64,000 bases of DNA from assembly GCF_039542905.1 (NCBI RefSeq), contig NZ_BAABIS010000001.1:7688001-7752000 (forward strand), in the 5' to 3' direction. Position 1 is the stretch's first letter. The number at the start of each line of letters is the position of its first letter. The position numbers were made by a program, and so were the translations under genes. Below the pieces are notes generated by a model that worked only from the letters and a program-made list of their open reading frames with translations, was not told where the DNA came from and ran no database searches. Positions 43,849 to 51,703 of this stretch are shown here, piece after piece. The DNA comes from Kitasatospora terrestris. GTDB taxonomy: Bacteria > Actinomycetota > Actinomycetes > Streptomycetales > Streptomycetaceae.

Positions 43849-45492
43849 TCAGTCGGCTTCCCGACCGGCTCCGGCGTGGCCGACCGTTCCTTCCGGTGCG
43901 GACGAGTGGGCCGGTGCGTGGGCCGGTGCGGCCTGCCGGGTGGCGGTGGTGGTGGCGGCGGTGGCGTCCTGGGGGCCGGGGGACGGCGGTGGTGTCACGC
44001 CGGGGAGCGCCAGGCGGGCGCCGACCGCGCCGGCGAGGCAGACGCCGGCCGCCACCAGGCAGGCGAGGTGGAAGCCGTGCATGAAGGAGTTCTGTACGGC
44101 TGTCAGGAGTTCCTGCTGGTGGTCGGGGCCCGCCGAGGCGGCGGTCCGGAGGGCGGATCCCACCGAGTCCTGGCCCTCGGCCAGCGTCCGGGGAGGGAGC
44201 CCGGCGAACGCCGTCGTGGCGAGTTCGCTCGCGTAGAGGGAGGTGAAGACGGAGCCGATGACGGCCACGCCGAGGGTGCCGCCGGCCTCGCGGGTGGCGT
44301 CGTTGACGGCGGAGCCGACGCCGGCCTTCGCCGGCGGCAGGACGCTGAGGATCGATTCGGTGGCGGGTGCGGTGGTGAGGCCGAGGCCGAGGCCCATCAG
44401 CACCATCTGGCCGACGACCTGCGGGTAGGCGATGAACGTCGGTGAGGTGGCGATCCACGCGAAGGACGTCCCCAGCAGGACGAGTCCGGTGCTGACGACG
44501 GCGCGGGTGCCCAGCCGGGGCACCAGTGCCACGCCGCCCACCGAGCCGACGGCGATGGTCAGGGCGACGGGCAGGATCCGCACGCCGGTGGAGAGGGTCC
44601 CGTAGCCGCGGATGAACTGGAAGTACTGGGTGACCAGGAAGATGAAGCCGAAGAGCGCGAAGAACGCCACGGTGACCGATCCGCTGGCCGCCGAGAAGGC
44701 GGGGGTGCGGAAGAGCGTCAGGTCGATCATCGGATGGTCCCGTCCGCGTTCGACGCGGACGAAGACCGCGGTCAGGAGGGCCGCGGCGGCGAATCCGGCG
44801 ATGCTCGCCGGTGAGCTCCAGCCGCGGTTCGGGGCCTCGATCAGGGTGTAGACGAGGACGCCGATCGCGGCGGAGGAGAACAGCAGGCCGGCCGGGTCCA
44901 CTCGGGCGGACGCGGGGGAGCTCGACTCGGGGACCCACAGCCAGGTGGCCACCAGGGCGACCAGGGCGACGGGGACGAGGGCGAGGAAGACCGACGGCCA
45001 GCCGAAGTGGGCCAGCAGCACGCCGCCGACGACGGGCCCCACCGCGACCCCGAGGCCCGTGACGGCGCCCCACACCCCGACGGCCTTCGCGCGCGAGCGC
45101 CGCTCGGGGAAGGTGTTGGTGATGATCGACAGGGTGGTCGGGAAGATCGTCGCCGCGCACGCGCCCATGGCGAACCGGGCGGCGACCAGCGGGCCGGGGG
45201 AGCCGGCCGCGCTGCCGAGGACGCTGGTCGCGGCGAAGCCGGCCAGTCCGAGCAGCAGGGCGGGGCGCCGGCCGAAGCGGTCGCCGAGCGACCCCGCGGA
45301 GAGGACCAGCGTGGCGAAGGCCAGGTTGTAGCCGTCCACGATCCACTGCAGGTCCCGGGTGGTGGCGCCGAGCTGCCGGCTCAGATCGGGCAGCGCGACG
45401 TTGACGATGGTGGTGTCGAGGTTGATCGTGAAGGCGGCGAGACACACCGTGGCCAGGATCAGAAGGCGTCGGCGCGAGGTGGGGGCGGGCAT
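43849..45492 (-). CDS. MFS drug-efflux transporter, DHA2 (14-helix) type
   Basis: A 547-residue transporter with 14 predicted helices. Motif A is GSLGDRFGRRPALLLG, the DHA2 signature LDTTIVNVALPDL is in helix 1, and GLGVAVGPVVGGVLL resembles motif C of proton antiporters. The Ala/Pro-rich C-terminal tail is cytoplasmic. Such proteins export drugs or secondary metabolites using the proton gradient. ATG 45492 has GGAG 6 bases before it; ATG 45504 is possible. It is divergent from a TetR gene whose operators lie in the shared promoter, so efflux is presumably derepressed by the exported compound. Confidence 0.92.
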   Translation of the reverse strand: MPAPTSRRRLLILATVCLAAFTINLDTTIVNVALPDLSRQLGATTRDLQWIVDGYNLAFATLVLSAGSLGDRFGRRPALLLGLAGFAATSVLGSAAGSPGPLVAARFAMGACAATIFPTTLSIITNTFPERRSRAKAVGVWGAVTGLGVAVGPVVGGVLLAHFGWPSVFLALVPVALVALVATWLWVPESSSPASARVDPAGLLFSSAAIGVLVYTLIEAPNRGWSSPASIAGFAAAALLTAVFVRVERGRDHPMIDLTLFRTPAFSAASGSVTVAFFALFGFIFLVTQYFQFIRGYGTLSTGVRILPVALTIAVGSVGGVALVPRLGTRAVVSTGLVLLGTSFAWIATSPTFIAYPQVVGQMVLMGLGLGLTTAPATESILSVLPPAKAGVGSAVNDATREAGGTLGVAVIGSVFTSLYASELATTAFAGLPPRTLAEGQDSVGSALRTAASAGPDHQQELLTAVQNSFMHGFHLACLVAAGVCLAGAVGARLALPGVTPPPSPGPQDATAATTTATRQAAPAHAPAHSSAPEGTVGHAGAGREAD

Positions 45493-45513
45493 GCGAGGCT
45501 CCATCCGCCATGC

Positions 45514-45577
45514 ATGTTGACACTGGGAACATGCTCTTGATTGACACCCTTGCACCCCAGGTGGACACTGTCAACAT
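45514..45577. promoter_or_regulatory. TetR operators in a divergent MFS/TetR promoter
   Basis: ATGTTGACACTGGGAA (45514-45529) and, on the other strand, ATGTTGACAGTGTCCA (45577-45562) agree at 12 of 16 bases and face each other. A third partial copy, ATTGACACC, lies at 45540-45548. This arrangement suits a TetR dimer controlling both genes. Confidence 0.55.
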
Positions 45578-45593
45578 CGATCGCGGAAAGTGG

Positions 45594-46253
45594 ATGGAAT
45601 TGGCGAATCGGACATATCACCACGGTGGTCTGCGCGAGGCCCTCGTCGAAGCCGGCGTCGCCCTGGCCCGCACCGGCGGCCCCTCGGCAGTGGTCCTGCG
45701 CGAGGCCGGCCGACAGGTCGGGGTGTCCCACAACGCCGCCTACCGCCACTTCAGGGACCGCGAGGACCTGCTGGCCGCGGTCGCCGCGGGCTGCATGGAG
45801 CACCTCGGCCGGCTCATGATCGAACGGGCCGCAGAGGTCGAGCTCCCCGACCCCCGCGACGCCGCCTGGGCCCGGCTGGAAGCCATCGGCCGCGCCTACG
45901 TCGACTTCGCCCTCACCGAACACGGCTGGTTCCGCACCGCCTTCTCCGGCGCCGTCGCCCACACCGCCGGGCCCGCCGAGGCCCGCCCCGGCCCCGAAGC
46001 CGCCGACCCCGAAGACGCCGGCCCCGACGCCGCCGACCCCGACCCCTACGCGCAACTCGCGCTCCGCCTGGACGAACTGGTCGAGGTCGGCGCGCTGCCG
46101 GCGGAGCGGCGGGCCGGGGCGCAGTACGCCGCCTGGTCGGCCGTCCACGGCCTGTCGGCGCTCCTGGTCGACGGCCCCCTGCGGCAACTGCCGGAGGGCG
46201 AACGCCAAACCGCGGTCGCCTCCGTGCTCGGCGCCGTCGCCCGCGGCCTCTGA
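45594..46253 (+). CDS. TetR/AcrR family regulator of the adjacent MFS gene
   Basis: A 219-residue repressor. The helix-turn-helix begins TYHHGGLREALVEAGVALARTGG and includes VVLREAGRQVGVSHNAAYRHF, then RDREDLLAAVAAGCMEHLG. The ligand domain (TetR_C_13-like; WFRTAFSGAVAHT) contains a Pro/Asp-rich loop. ATG 45594 (MELANRTYHHGG) is placed by homology to this group, with GGAAAG before it; upstream Mets at 45510 and 45531 would add residues that overlap the operators. It is divergent from the MFS gene and likely represses it and itself. Confidence 0.88.
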   Translation: MELANRTYHHGGLREALVEAGVALARTGGPSAVVLREAGRQVGVSHNAAYRHFRDREDLLAAVAAGCMEHLGRLMIERAAEVELPDPRDAAWARLEAIGRAYVDFALTEHGWFRTAFSGAVAHTAGPAEARPGPEAADPEDAGPDAADPDPYAQLALRLDELVEVGALPAERRAGAQYAAWSAVHGLSALLVDGPLRQLPEGERQTAVASVLGAVARGL

Positions 46254-46441
46254 GGGGGGCGGCTCGCGCGGCCGACACCCGGTGCTGCACCGTCGTGCGC
46301 TGCGTGCCGCCGAGGGGCGGCCGTGACCGCAGCGGCGGCCGCACTCGCACGCCCCGCCGCCGACCGGGACCTCCTGGCGGCGATGATCCGCCGGGCGGCG
46401 GACCCGGGTGGTGATCCCGGCGCGGCGGGTCGGCCGCGCTG

Positions 46442-47509
46442 TCAGCGCCTCCTGGACAGGCGGGTCAGGCCGCGGCCCGTCTGCCACCGTGAGCGGGCCT
46501 GCCGCAGGACGGTCTCCCATTCCTGGCGGACCTCGTTGTCGGGCGGCCGGTCGCCCCGGTGGATCCGGTCGAGCTCCTCTCCCACCTCCCGCCCGAGCGC
46601 GGCGCAGCCCACGGTGGCGAGCATCGCGCCGAACAGGGCGGAGAGCATGGCGAACACCGCCCCGAACGCGCCGTACCGGTTGGTGTAGGAGTCGAACATG
46701 CGCGGCAGGTAGAGGCTCATCACCACGGAGTAGCCGGTCAGGGCGGCGGCACCGATCAGGCCGAACGGCACGAGGTGGGGCCGGGAGATGCGGCCGGCGG
46801 ACAGGAGGCGGCCGCTCCAGACGAGGAACACCGCCGTGACCGGTGCCTCCACGACGGCCGCGACCAGTTCCAGCGGCCGGTGGCCGAGAGCGGTGTGGAC
46901 CCAGCCGCTGAGCGCGGCGTAGCCGGCCAGCAGCGCCAGCCACTTCAGGCCGTTCACGGTGTTGCGGACGCTCAGGGGCTGGAGCTCCCAGCCCTGTTCG
47001 TAGAGTCGCTGGGCGGCGCGCGCGAAACTCAGCGCGGAGACGAGGAGGAAGACGACGCCGAAGAGCCCCAGCGGGGTCCAGTCGTCGGCCGGGGAGAGGA
47101 TGTCGCGCACGGCCTCGGCGCCGTCGCCGGTGAGGTCGTAACGGTCGATCACCCGTTCGGCGATCCCCTTGCCGCCCAGGTGGACCAGGAGGGCGCTGCA
47201 GAGGATGGCGAGCGGGACCAGGGCCGTCAGCGCGGACGAGGCCAGGGCCATCGCGCGGTCGAACCCGACCAGCCGCTGGAACCGGCCGACGACGCGGAGC
47301 GCGAACGCCGGGCGGAGCCAGAACGTCGCCGCCCTCACCACGTATGCGCGGTCGATCCGCTTCGTGTCGGCCTCCCGGAGAAGTCGGCGGCGAGGACGCG
47401 CCGAACCGCTCCGGTCCGGAGCGGCGAATGCCGGCGCCGGCACTTCCGCGGGCACGTCGGACGGCCGCCGAACCGATTCTCGCCCGCCGAGGCGGAACCG
47501 GCCCGACAA
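46442..47509 (-). CDS. YihY/BrkB-family membrane protein
   Basis: About 355 residues with six hydrophobic helices. Family traits: FDRAMALASSALTALVPLAI after an amphipathic start, GVVFLLVSALSFARAAQRLYEQGW in the middle, and SYTNRYGAFGAVFAMLSALFGAMLATVGCAALGREV near the end. It is a probable inner-membrane transporter or envelope protein, biochemical role unsettled for the family. The frame opens with a TTG at 47509; GTG 47455 (VPAEVPAPAF) is a plausible shorter start, and neither has a good ribosome site. The first 50 residues are Arg/Pro-rich and may not be translated. Confidence 0.8.
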   Translation of the reverse strand: MSGRFRLGGRESVRRPSDVPAEVPAPAFAAPDRSGSARPRRRLLREADTKRIDRAYVVRAATFWLRPAFALRVVGRFQRLVGFDRAMALASSALTALVPLAILCSALLVHLGGKGIAERVIDRYDLTGDGAEAVRDILSPADDWTPLGLFGVVFLLVSALSFARAAQRLYEQGWELQPLSVRNTVNGLKWLALLAGYAALSGWVHTALGHRPLELVAAVVEAPVTAVFLVWSGRLLSAGRISRPHLVPFGLIGAAALTGYSVVMSLYLPRMFDSYTNRYGAFGAVFAMLSALFGAMLATVGCAALGREVGEELDRIHRGDRPPDNEVRQEWETVLRQARSRWQTGRGLTRLSRRR

Positions 47510-47616
47510 CCCGCCGTACGGGCCGCCGCCGTGGTCCAGGATCTCCCCTTGCGGGTGCGAGCCGTCCGAGCAGGGGGACTGGCGCTGATCGCTCGCCGAC
47601 GGCGGCCTGCGGGGCG

Positions 47617-47841
47617 TCAGGGCTGGATGTTCTCCAGTTCGGCGAGCAGGCCGGGGTGGGTGGGCGTCCAGCCGAGTGCGGTGCGGGTGTGGGAGCTGGA
47701 TGCGGGCCGGTCGGTGGCGAAGACGGGGCCGAGGGGGCCGAAGTCCTCCTGCGGCAGGGACGCGGTCGTCAGGCCCAGGCGTCGCCCGATGACGGCGGCG
47801 ATGTCGCCGGCGGCGTCGCCCTCGTCGGCGACGGCGTGCCA
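47617..47841 (-). pseudogene. Truncated SDR/NAD-epimerase family gene (C-terminal remnant)
   Basis: The reverse frame from about 47841 reads WHAVADEGDAAGDIAAVIGR, RLGLTTASLPQEDFGPLGPV, FATDRPASSSHTRTALGW and TPTHPGLLAELENIQP then stop. This matches the C-terminal end of atypical extended SDRs (NAD(P)-binding nucleoside-sugar epimerase-like proteins). The dinucleotide-binding N-terminal two thirds are missing; upstream is Arg/Gly low-complexity sequence in a different context. About 75 codons survive. It is a gene remnant. Confidence 0.6.
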
Positions 47842-47923
47842 GGACGTCAGGACGTCCCGGCGGGGTCCTTCTCCAAGGCGGTCTCCACCGGTCCGGTGGA
47901 CCGATCGGGAACCGCGCCGGCGG

Positions 47924-48607
47924 TCAGGCGTGGGTGCCGGCACACTCCGGGTGGCCCCAGCTGCCGCCGACCTTGGTGATCATGCCGCCCTTGGCGTAGG
48001 AGCGGCCGCACGGGCAGACGCCCGGATACCGGGCGGCCAGGGTCCGGGGGCCACCACCCGTGGAACTCCTCCTCGCCGTGGCGGAGGAGCGTCCGCCGCG
48101 CGGTGCGGAGGCTGCGACCGGTTCGGGCACCGGCAGGTCGGCGGAGGTCCCGCCGGCGTCCTCCTGCGTCCGTGCCGCGTCACTGGCGGCCTTGTCGGCG
48201 ATCGCGTTCAGCGGGTCGCCGTTCACCTGGTGGGCGGCCACGTACACGAAGGTGACGTCCCGTCCGTCGAGGAGCGCGTCGATGCGCTGGATCAGCTCGC
48301 GGTTGGCCACCGGCTTGCCGGCGGCGGTCTTCCAGCCGTTGCGCTTCCACCCGGCGAGCCACTTCGTCACCGCGTCGCGGGTGTAGGTGCTGTCGAGGCG
48401 GACCTCCAGCGGCTCGTCCGGTTCCGTCGCCGTCAGCAGCTGCTCCAACGCCGTCAACTCGCCGATGTTGTTGGTGCTGTGACCCAGCGCCCCGGCCTGC
48501 CAGCGCTGCGGAACCCCGGCGCGGTCCGCCACCACGTACGCCCAGCCCGCAGGACCCGGGTTGCCCTTGGCGGCTCCGTCGCAGGCGGCAATGACTCGTT
48601 CGACCAT
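47924..48607 (-). CDS. rnhA: Ribonuclease HI with Cys/His C-terminal extension
   Basis: A 227-residue RNase HI that cuts RNA in RNA-DNA hybrids. Catalytic residues: Asp10 in AACDGAAKGNPGPAG, Glu in NIGELTALEQLL, Asp in RLDSTYTRD and Asp in NAIADKAASDA; WLAGWKRNGWKTAAGKPVAN is the basic handle. Beyond residue 150 a Ser/Arg linker leads to a tail with VCPCGRSYAKGG and WGHPECAGTH, an extra Cys/His group that could bind zinc and is not part of the standard enzyme. ATG 48607 (MVERVIAACDG) matches the family; ATG 48619 is possible. Confidence 0.9.
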   Translation of the reverse strand: MVERVIAACDGAAKGNPGPAGWAYVVADRAGVPQRWQAGALGHSTNNIGELTALEQLLTATEPDEPLEVRLDSTYTRDAVTKWLAGWKRNGWKTAAGKPVANRELIQRIDALLDGRDVTFVYVAAHQVNGDPLNAIADKAASDAARTQEDAGGTSADLPVPEPVAASAPRGGRSSATARRSSTGGGPRTLAARYPGVCPCGRSYAKGGMITKVGGSWGHPECAGTHA

Positions 48608-48851
48608 GTCCCCGATCATGCCAGCATCCGAACGCCGCGGATCCCGCGTGCCCGGGTCCGCGAGTCCCGGGCTCCCGGCGTGACCAGTGGGACCGGTGTG
48701 ACGGCGGCCGGTCGGAGCCCGGAGTGGACGACGGCCCGCTCGGCGCCCTCGTCCGGCTCCGGGTGCGTGTTGTCGATCAGCAGGTGCGACTCGGGAAGGC
48801 GGGCGCCGCCCGCGGTCGTCCTCCCGACGGCGACCGAGGCCTCTCGCGGCA

Positions 48852-49697
48852 TCAGGTCCCAGCCGCCCGCGCCCCCAGGACCGGCAGCAGCCGGAGCTTC
48901 TCGTCGTCCGGGGATCCCGGGATCGCCGTGTACACCAGCAGGGTCTGGCTCTGCTCCGGGTCCAGCAGCACCTGGCACTGCAGGGCGAGGACGCCCAGTT
49001 CGGGATGGCGCACCCGCTTGGGGTCCATGCGCGGCACATCGATCTCGTGGGCGCTCCACAGGGTGGCGAACTCCTCGCTGCGGTCCAGGAGGAGGTCGCG
49101 CAGTTCCTCGGCCCGGCCGCCCGCGCCCTGCCGGGAGTAGGCGGCGCGCAGGCCGGAGGTGAAGAAACGGCTGTGCAGGGGGTGATCCTCCTCCGGATAC
49201 AGCAGCCGGGTGGCACGATCGGTGAACCACCTGTAGGTGAGGCTGCGCTCGGGGCCGGTGAACCGCGTCTGGTCGCCGAGGAGGGCACAGGCCATCGGGG
49301 TCTGGGCGAGGGTCTCCGCCACGTCGCTGACGACCTGGGCGGGGGTGTCGTCCAGTCGCCCGAGGATGCGCATCAGGCCGGGCGTGATGTGGTCCGAGCG
49401 CAGAGCGCCGGGGCGGGAGGGCGTGTTGTGCCCCGCGATGCGGAAGAGGTGGTCGCGTTCGGAGAGCGACAGCCGCAGTCCGCGGGCGATCGCGGCGAGC
49501 ATCGGCTCCGAGGGCTGCGGCCCGCGCTGCTGCTCCAGCCGGCTGTAGTAGTCGGTGGACATGCCGCTCAGCGTCGCCGCCTCCTCCCGACGCAGCCCGC
49601 GGGTGCGGCGGCGCGGCCCGCGGGGCAGGCCCACGTCCTCGGGTTGCAGGGCTTCGCGGCGCGTGCGGAGGAAGTCCGCGAGTTGTGCTCGGTCCAC
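48852..49697 (-). CDS. XRE-type regulator with MmyB-like ligand domain
   Basis: A 281-residue regulator. The N-terminal helix-turn-helix (about 5-78) contains RRTRGLRREEAATLSGMSTD and YYSRLEQQRGPQPSEPMLAA, the hallmark of the MmyB group in actinobacteria. The C-terminal domain (about 105-275) includes NTPSRPGALRSDH, LTYRWFTDRATRLLYPEED and VRHPELGVLALQCQVL, resembling the MmyB ligand-binding PAS-like fold thought to bind fatty acids. These genes usually sit next to an SDR gene, as here: the SDR lies 62 bp upstream on the same strand, and regulation of it is likely. Confidence 0.88.
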   Translation of the reverse strand: MDRAQLADFLRTRREALQPEDVGLPRGPRRRTRGLRREEAATLSGMSTDYYSRLEQQRGPQPSEPMLAAIARGLRLSLSERDHLFRIAGHNTPSRPGALRSDHITPGLMRILGRLDDTPAQVVSDVAETLAQTPMACALLGDQTRFTGPERSLTYRWFTDRATRLLYPEEDHPLHSRFFTSGLRAAYSRQGAGGRAEELRDLLLDRSEEFATLWSAHEIDVPRMDPKRVRHPELGVLALQCQVLLDPEQSQTLLVYTAIPGSPDDEKLRLLPVLGARAAGT

Positions 49698-49759
49698 GGC
49701 TCAAGTCTCCCTCGTCGTCCTGGTACCTCACGGTGGCGGCAGTGTGCGGGTCGGACGGC

Positions 49760-50515
49760 TCAGAGCAGCATGCCGCCCGACGCCTCGATGCGCTGCCCGG
49801 TGACCCAGGAGGTGCCCTCGGCGAGCAGCGTTGCGGCTGCGGCGCCGATGTCCTCGGGCTCCCCGGGGCGGCCCATGGCGGTGACGCTGCTCAGCATCCC
49901 GCGCATGTCCTGGTTGTCACGGACCCCGCCGCCGCCGAAGTCGGTGCCGGTGGCGCCCGGCGCGAGGGTGTTGACCGCGATGCCGCGCGGTCCCAGCTCC
50001 TTGGCGAGATAGCGGGTGAGGATCTCCACGGCGCCCTTGGCCGCCGCGTAGGCGGACGTGGGGGCGGCGATGAAGCGGGTCAGGCCGGTCGAGACGTTGA
50101 GGATGCGGCCGCCGTCCTTGATCAGCGGCAGCAGCGACTGGGTGAGGAAGAAGACGCCCTTGACATGGACGTCCATCAGTCCGTCGAACTGCTCCTCGGT
50201 GGTCTCCTCGAACGGCGCGTGCACGCCGTGGCCGGCGTTGTTGACGAGGACGTCGAGGTCGTCGCGGCCCCACTCCCGCGCCAGTACCTCGCGCACCTGC
50301 GCGGTGAAGGCGGGGAACGCGGCGGTGTCCCCGGTGTCCAGGCGCAGTGCGACCGCCGTACGGCCCAGCTTCCGGGCTTCCGCCACCACGTCGGCGGCCT
50401 CCTCGGCATGCGAGCGGTAGGTGAGGATCAGATCGGTGCCGGCCTCGGCGAGGTGCAGGGCAGTGCTGCGACCGAGGCCGCGGTTGGCACCGGTGACGAG
50501 GGCGATGCGGGTCAT
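49760..50515 (-). CDS. SDR family oxidoreductase
   Basis: A 251-residue classical SDR. TGANRGLGRST is the cofactor loop, NNAGHG follows at about residue 89, Ser in LNVSTGLTRF and YAAAKGAVE give the catalytic Ser-Tyr-Lys, and the C-terminus has GQRIEASGGM. A probable NADP preference follows from the Arg in TYRSHAEE. GGAGCCCACC precedes the ATG. It is 62 bp upstream of, and probably co-transcribed with, the MmyB-like regulator; together they form a common actinobacterial pair. Substrate unknown. Confidence 0.88.
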   Translation of the reverse strand: MTRIALVTGANRGLGRSTALHLAEAGTDLILTYRSHAEEAADVVAEARKLGRTAVALRLDTGDTAAFPAFTAQVREVLAREWGRDDLDVLVNNAGHGVHAPFEETTEEQFDGLMDVHVKGVFFLTQSLLPLIKDGGRILNVSTGLTRFIAAPTSAYAAAKGAVEILTRYLAKELGPRGIAVNTLAPGATGTDFGGGGVRDNQDMRGMLSSVTAMGRPGEPEDIGAAAATLLAEGTSWVTGQRIEASGGMLL

Positions 50516-50826
50516 GGTGGGCTCCGTTCCCGGCAGGGTGCGGGCGGACCGGCCGGTCCGCCGCCTTCGTCCTCAACGGTGCTGCAGTCCGTACGGCGGA
50601 TGAAGGCCGCAGTCGTCCAGGGACCGCCGGTCCCCCCTTCGGCCTCCCGCCGTCACCCGTGGAGATTCGTGCTCCGCCCGGCATCGCCGACCAGGCGGAC
50701 GTCCTTCCAGGGGGCGGGCGAGCTCGGCTGCGCCCTGCCGGTGGACGGTGCCGCAGGAGCGCTGGTTCGGGTCGATGAGCGGGCCGAGGGCGGTCGGGGC
50801 TCCCTCCGGAGGCCGGGCGCCGCGGT
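50516..50826 (-). pseudogene. Intergenic region with a possible aldehyde dehydrogenase relic
   Basis: This 311-bp gap has no complete gene. On the reverse strand at about 50797-50715 the frame reads TALGPLIDPNQRSCGTVHRQ, which resembles the central GPLI(D/N)xxQ..V stretch of aldehyde dehydrogenases. The frame then runs into Arg/Gly-rich sequence to a stop at 50573. No catalytic Cys or Glu motif is present. It may be a leftover fragment, and chance is possible. The promoter for the 50515 SDR gene should also lie here. Confidence 0.3.
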
Positions 50827-51405
50827 TCAGTGCCGGGTGCGGATCCCGTCGAGGGCGATGCCCAGGACCCGGTCGCGCTGCGCCTCGTCGGGGAAGGCCA
50901 CCGAGGTGATGCCGGAGACCAGGCGCAGCAGGTCGTCGATGCTCATGTCTGTGCGGACCTCGCCGGTCTCCTGGGCGCGGTGGAGCAGGGGGGTACCGGC
51001 GTCGTACATGGACTGGCGGCAGGCCAGGAAGACGTCGCTCTCCTCGCCCTCCAGCGCTTCGCGGATCGCGCGCTTGGTCATGGCGTAGTCGACGAAGCGG
51101 CGCAGCCAGAGGGTCAGGGCCTGCCACGGCGGTTCGCCGGAGACCTCGGCGGCGACCCGGCCGAGGTCGTCGACCTCGTTGGCGTACACGGCTTCGAAGA
51201 GGTGCCGGCGGGTGGGGAAGTTGCGGTAGAGGGTGGCGATGCCGACCCCGGCGCGGCGGGCGATGTCCTCCAGGGAGGCGTCGGCACCGTGCTCGGCGAA
51301 GGCCTCGCGGGCGGCCGCGAGCAGCGCGTCGAAGTTCCGCGCTGCGTCGGTCCGGCGCGGGCGCCGGGCGGCGAGGAAGTCGCTCACCACGATCTGGTCC
51401 GGCAC
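50827..51405 (-). CDS. TetR/AcrR family regulator of the adjacent MFS gene
   Basis: A 192-residue repressor. The DNA-binding part has RNFDALLAAAREAFAEHGAD, ASLEDIARRAGVGIATLYRNF and PTRRHLFEAVY, textbook TetR. The C-terminal domain (TetR_C with YAMTKRAIREAL and SMYDAGTPLLHRAQETGEVR) matches a group often controlling MFS pumps. The GTG at 51405 has GAGG 5 bases before it. It is divergent from an MFS gene; the shared promoter holds a 28-bp near-perfect palindrome, its probable operator. Confidence 0.9.
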   Translation of the reverse strand: MPDQIVVSDFLAARRPRRTDAARNFDALLAAAREAFAEHGADASLEDIARRAGVGIATLYRNFPTRRHLFEAVYANEVDDLGRVAAEVSGEPPWQALTLWLRRFVDYAMTKRAIREALEGEESDVFLACRQSMYDAGTPLLHRAQETGEVRTDMSIDDLLRLVSGITSVAFPDEAQRDRVLGIALDGIRTRH

Positions 51406-51452
51406 GGTGACCTCGTTTCGACGCCCGGGATTGAACCGGAGGGGTGCCTCCG

Positions 51453-51480
51453 CTAATGTGGAGGCATGCCTCGACTTTAG
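51453..51480. promoter_or_regulatory. 28-bp palindromic TetR operator
   Basis: The pattern CTAAnGTnGAGGC followed by ATGCCTCnACnTTAG is symmetric at all but two base pairs. The core GAGGCATGCCTC (51461-51472) is a perfect 12-bp palindrome. A separate hairpin GGAGGGGTGCCTCC (51438-51451) lies just downstream of the regulator's start region. The palindrome sits between divergent TetR and MFS genes. Confidence 0.7.
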
Positions 51481-51703
51481 CACCGGGGCCCCTCCTTGGC
51501 CCTGCCCGCCCACGGGCGGGCCGCCTCCGTCCGCCGCCCTCACGGCCCCGTGCGCCGTTGCGCACCCGGTCCGCACGGCTGCCGGACGCCCGCTGCCCGT
51601 GCGCCGCCGAACTGCCCGCATCCGCACCCGTACCCGCACCGTCCCCGCCGTTCTTGCCGTTCCCGCGCCGCGATCTCCGAGTCGCCGAGTCCGAGAAGGT
51701 CCC

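Noticed and set aside
41933..45577. A 1214-codon reverse frame
   Set aside because: Only the final 166 codons have family motifs. The rest is antisense to the PP2C gene or off-frame to the MFS gene, a result of high GC.
46323..46688. A forward frame beginning after the TetR gene
   Set aside because: It overlaps the YihY gene antisense and has no recognisable motif.
48608..48851. A reverse frame reading MPREASVAVGRTTAGGARLP in the gap before RNase HI
   Set aside because: It resembles no family I know and has no ribosome site. It may be chance or debris, so it was not annotated.
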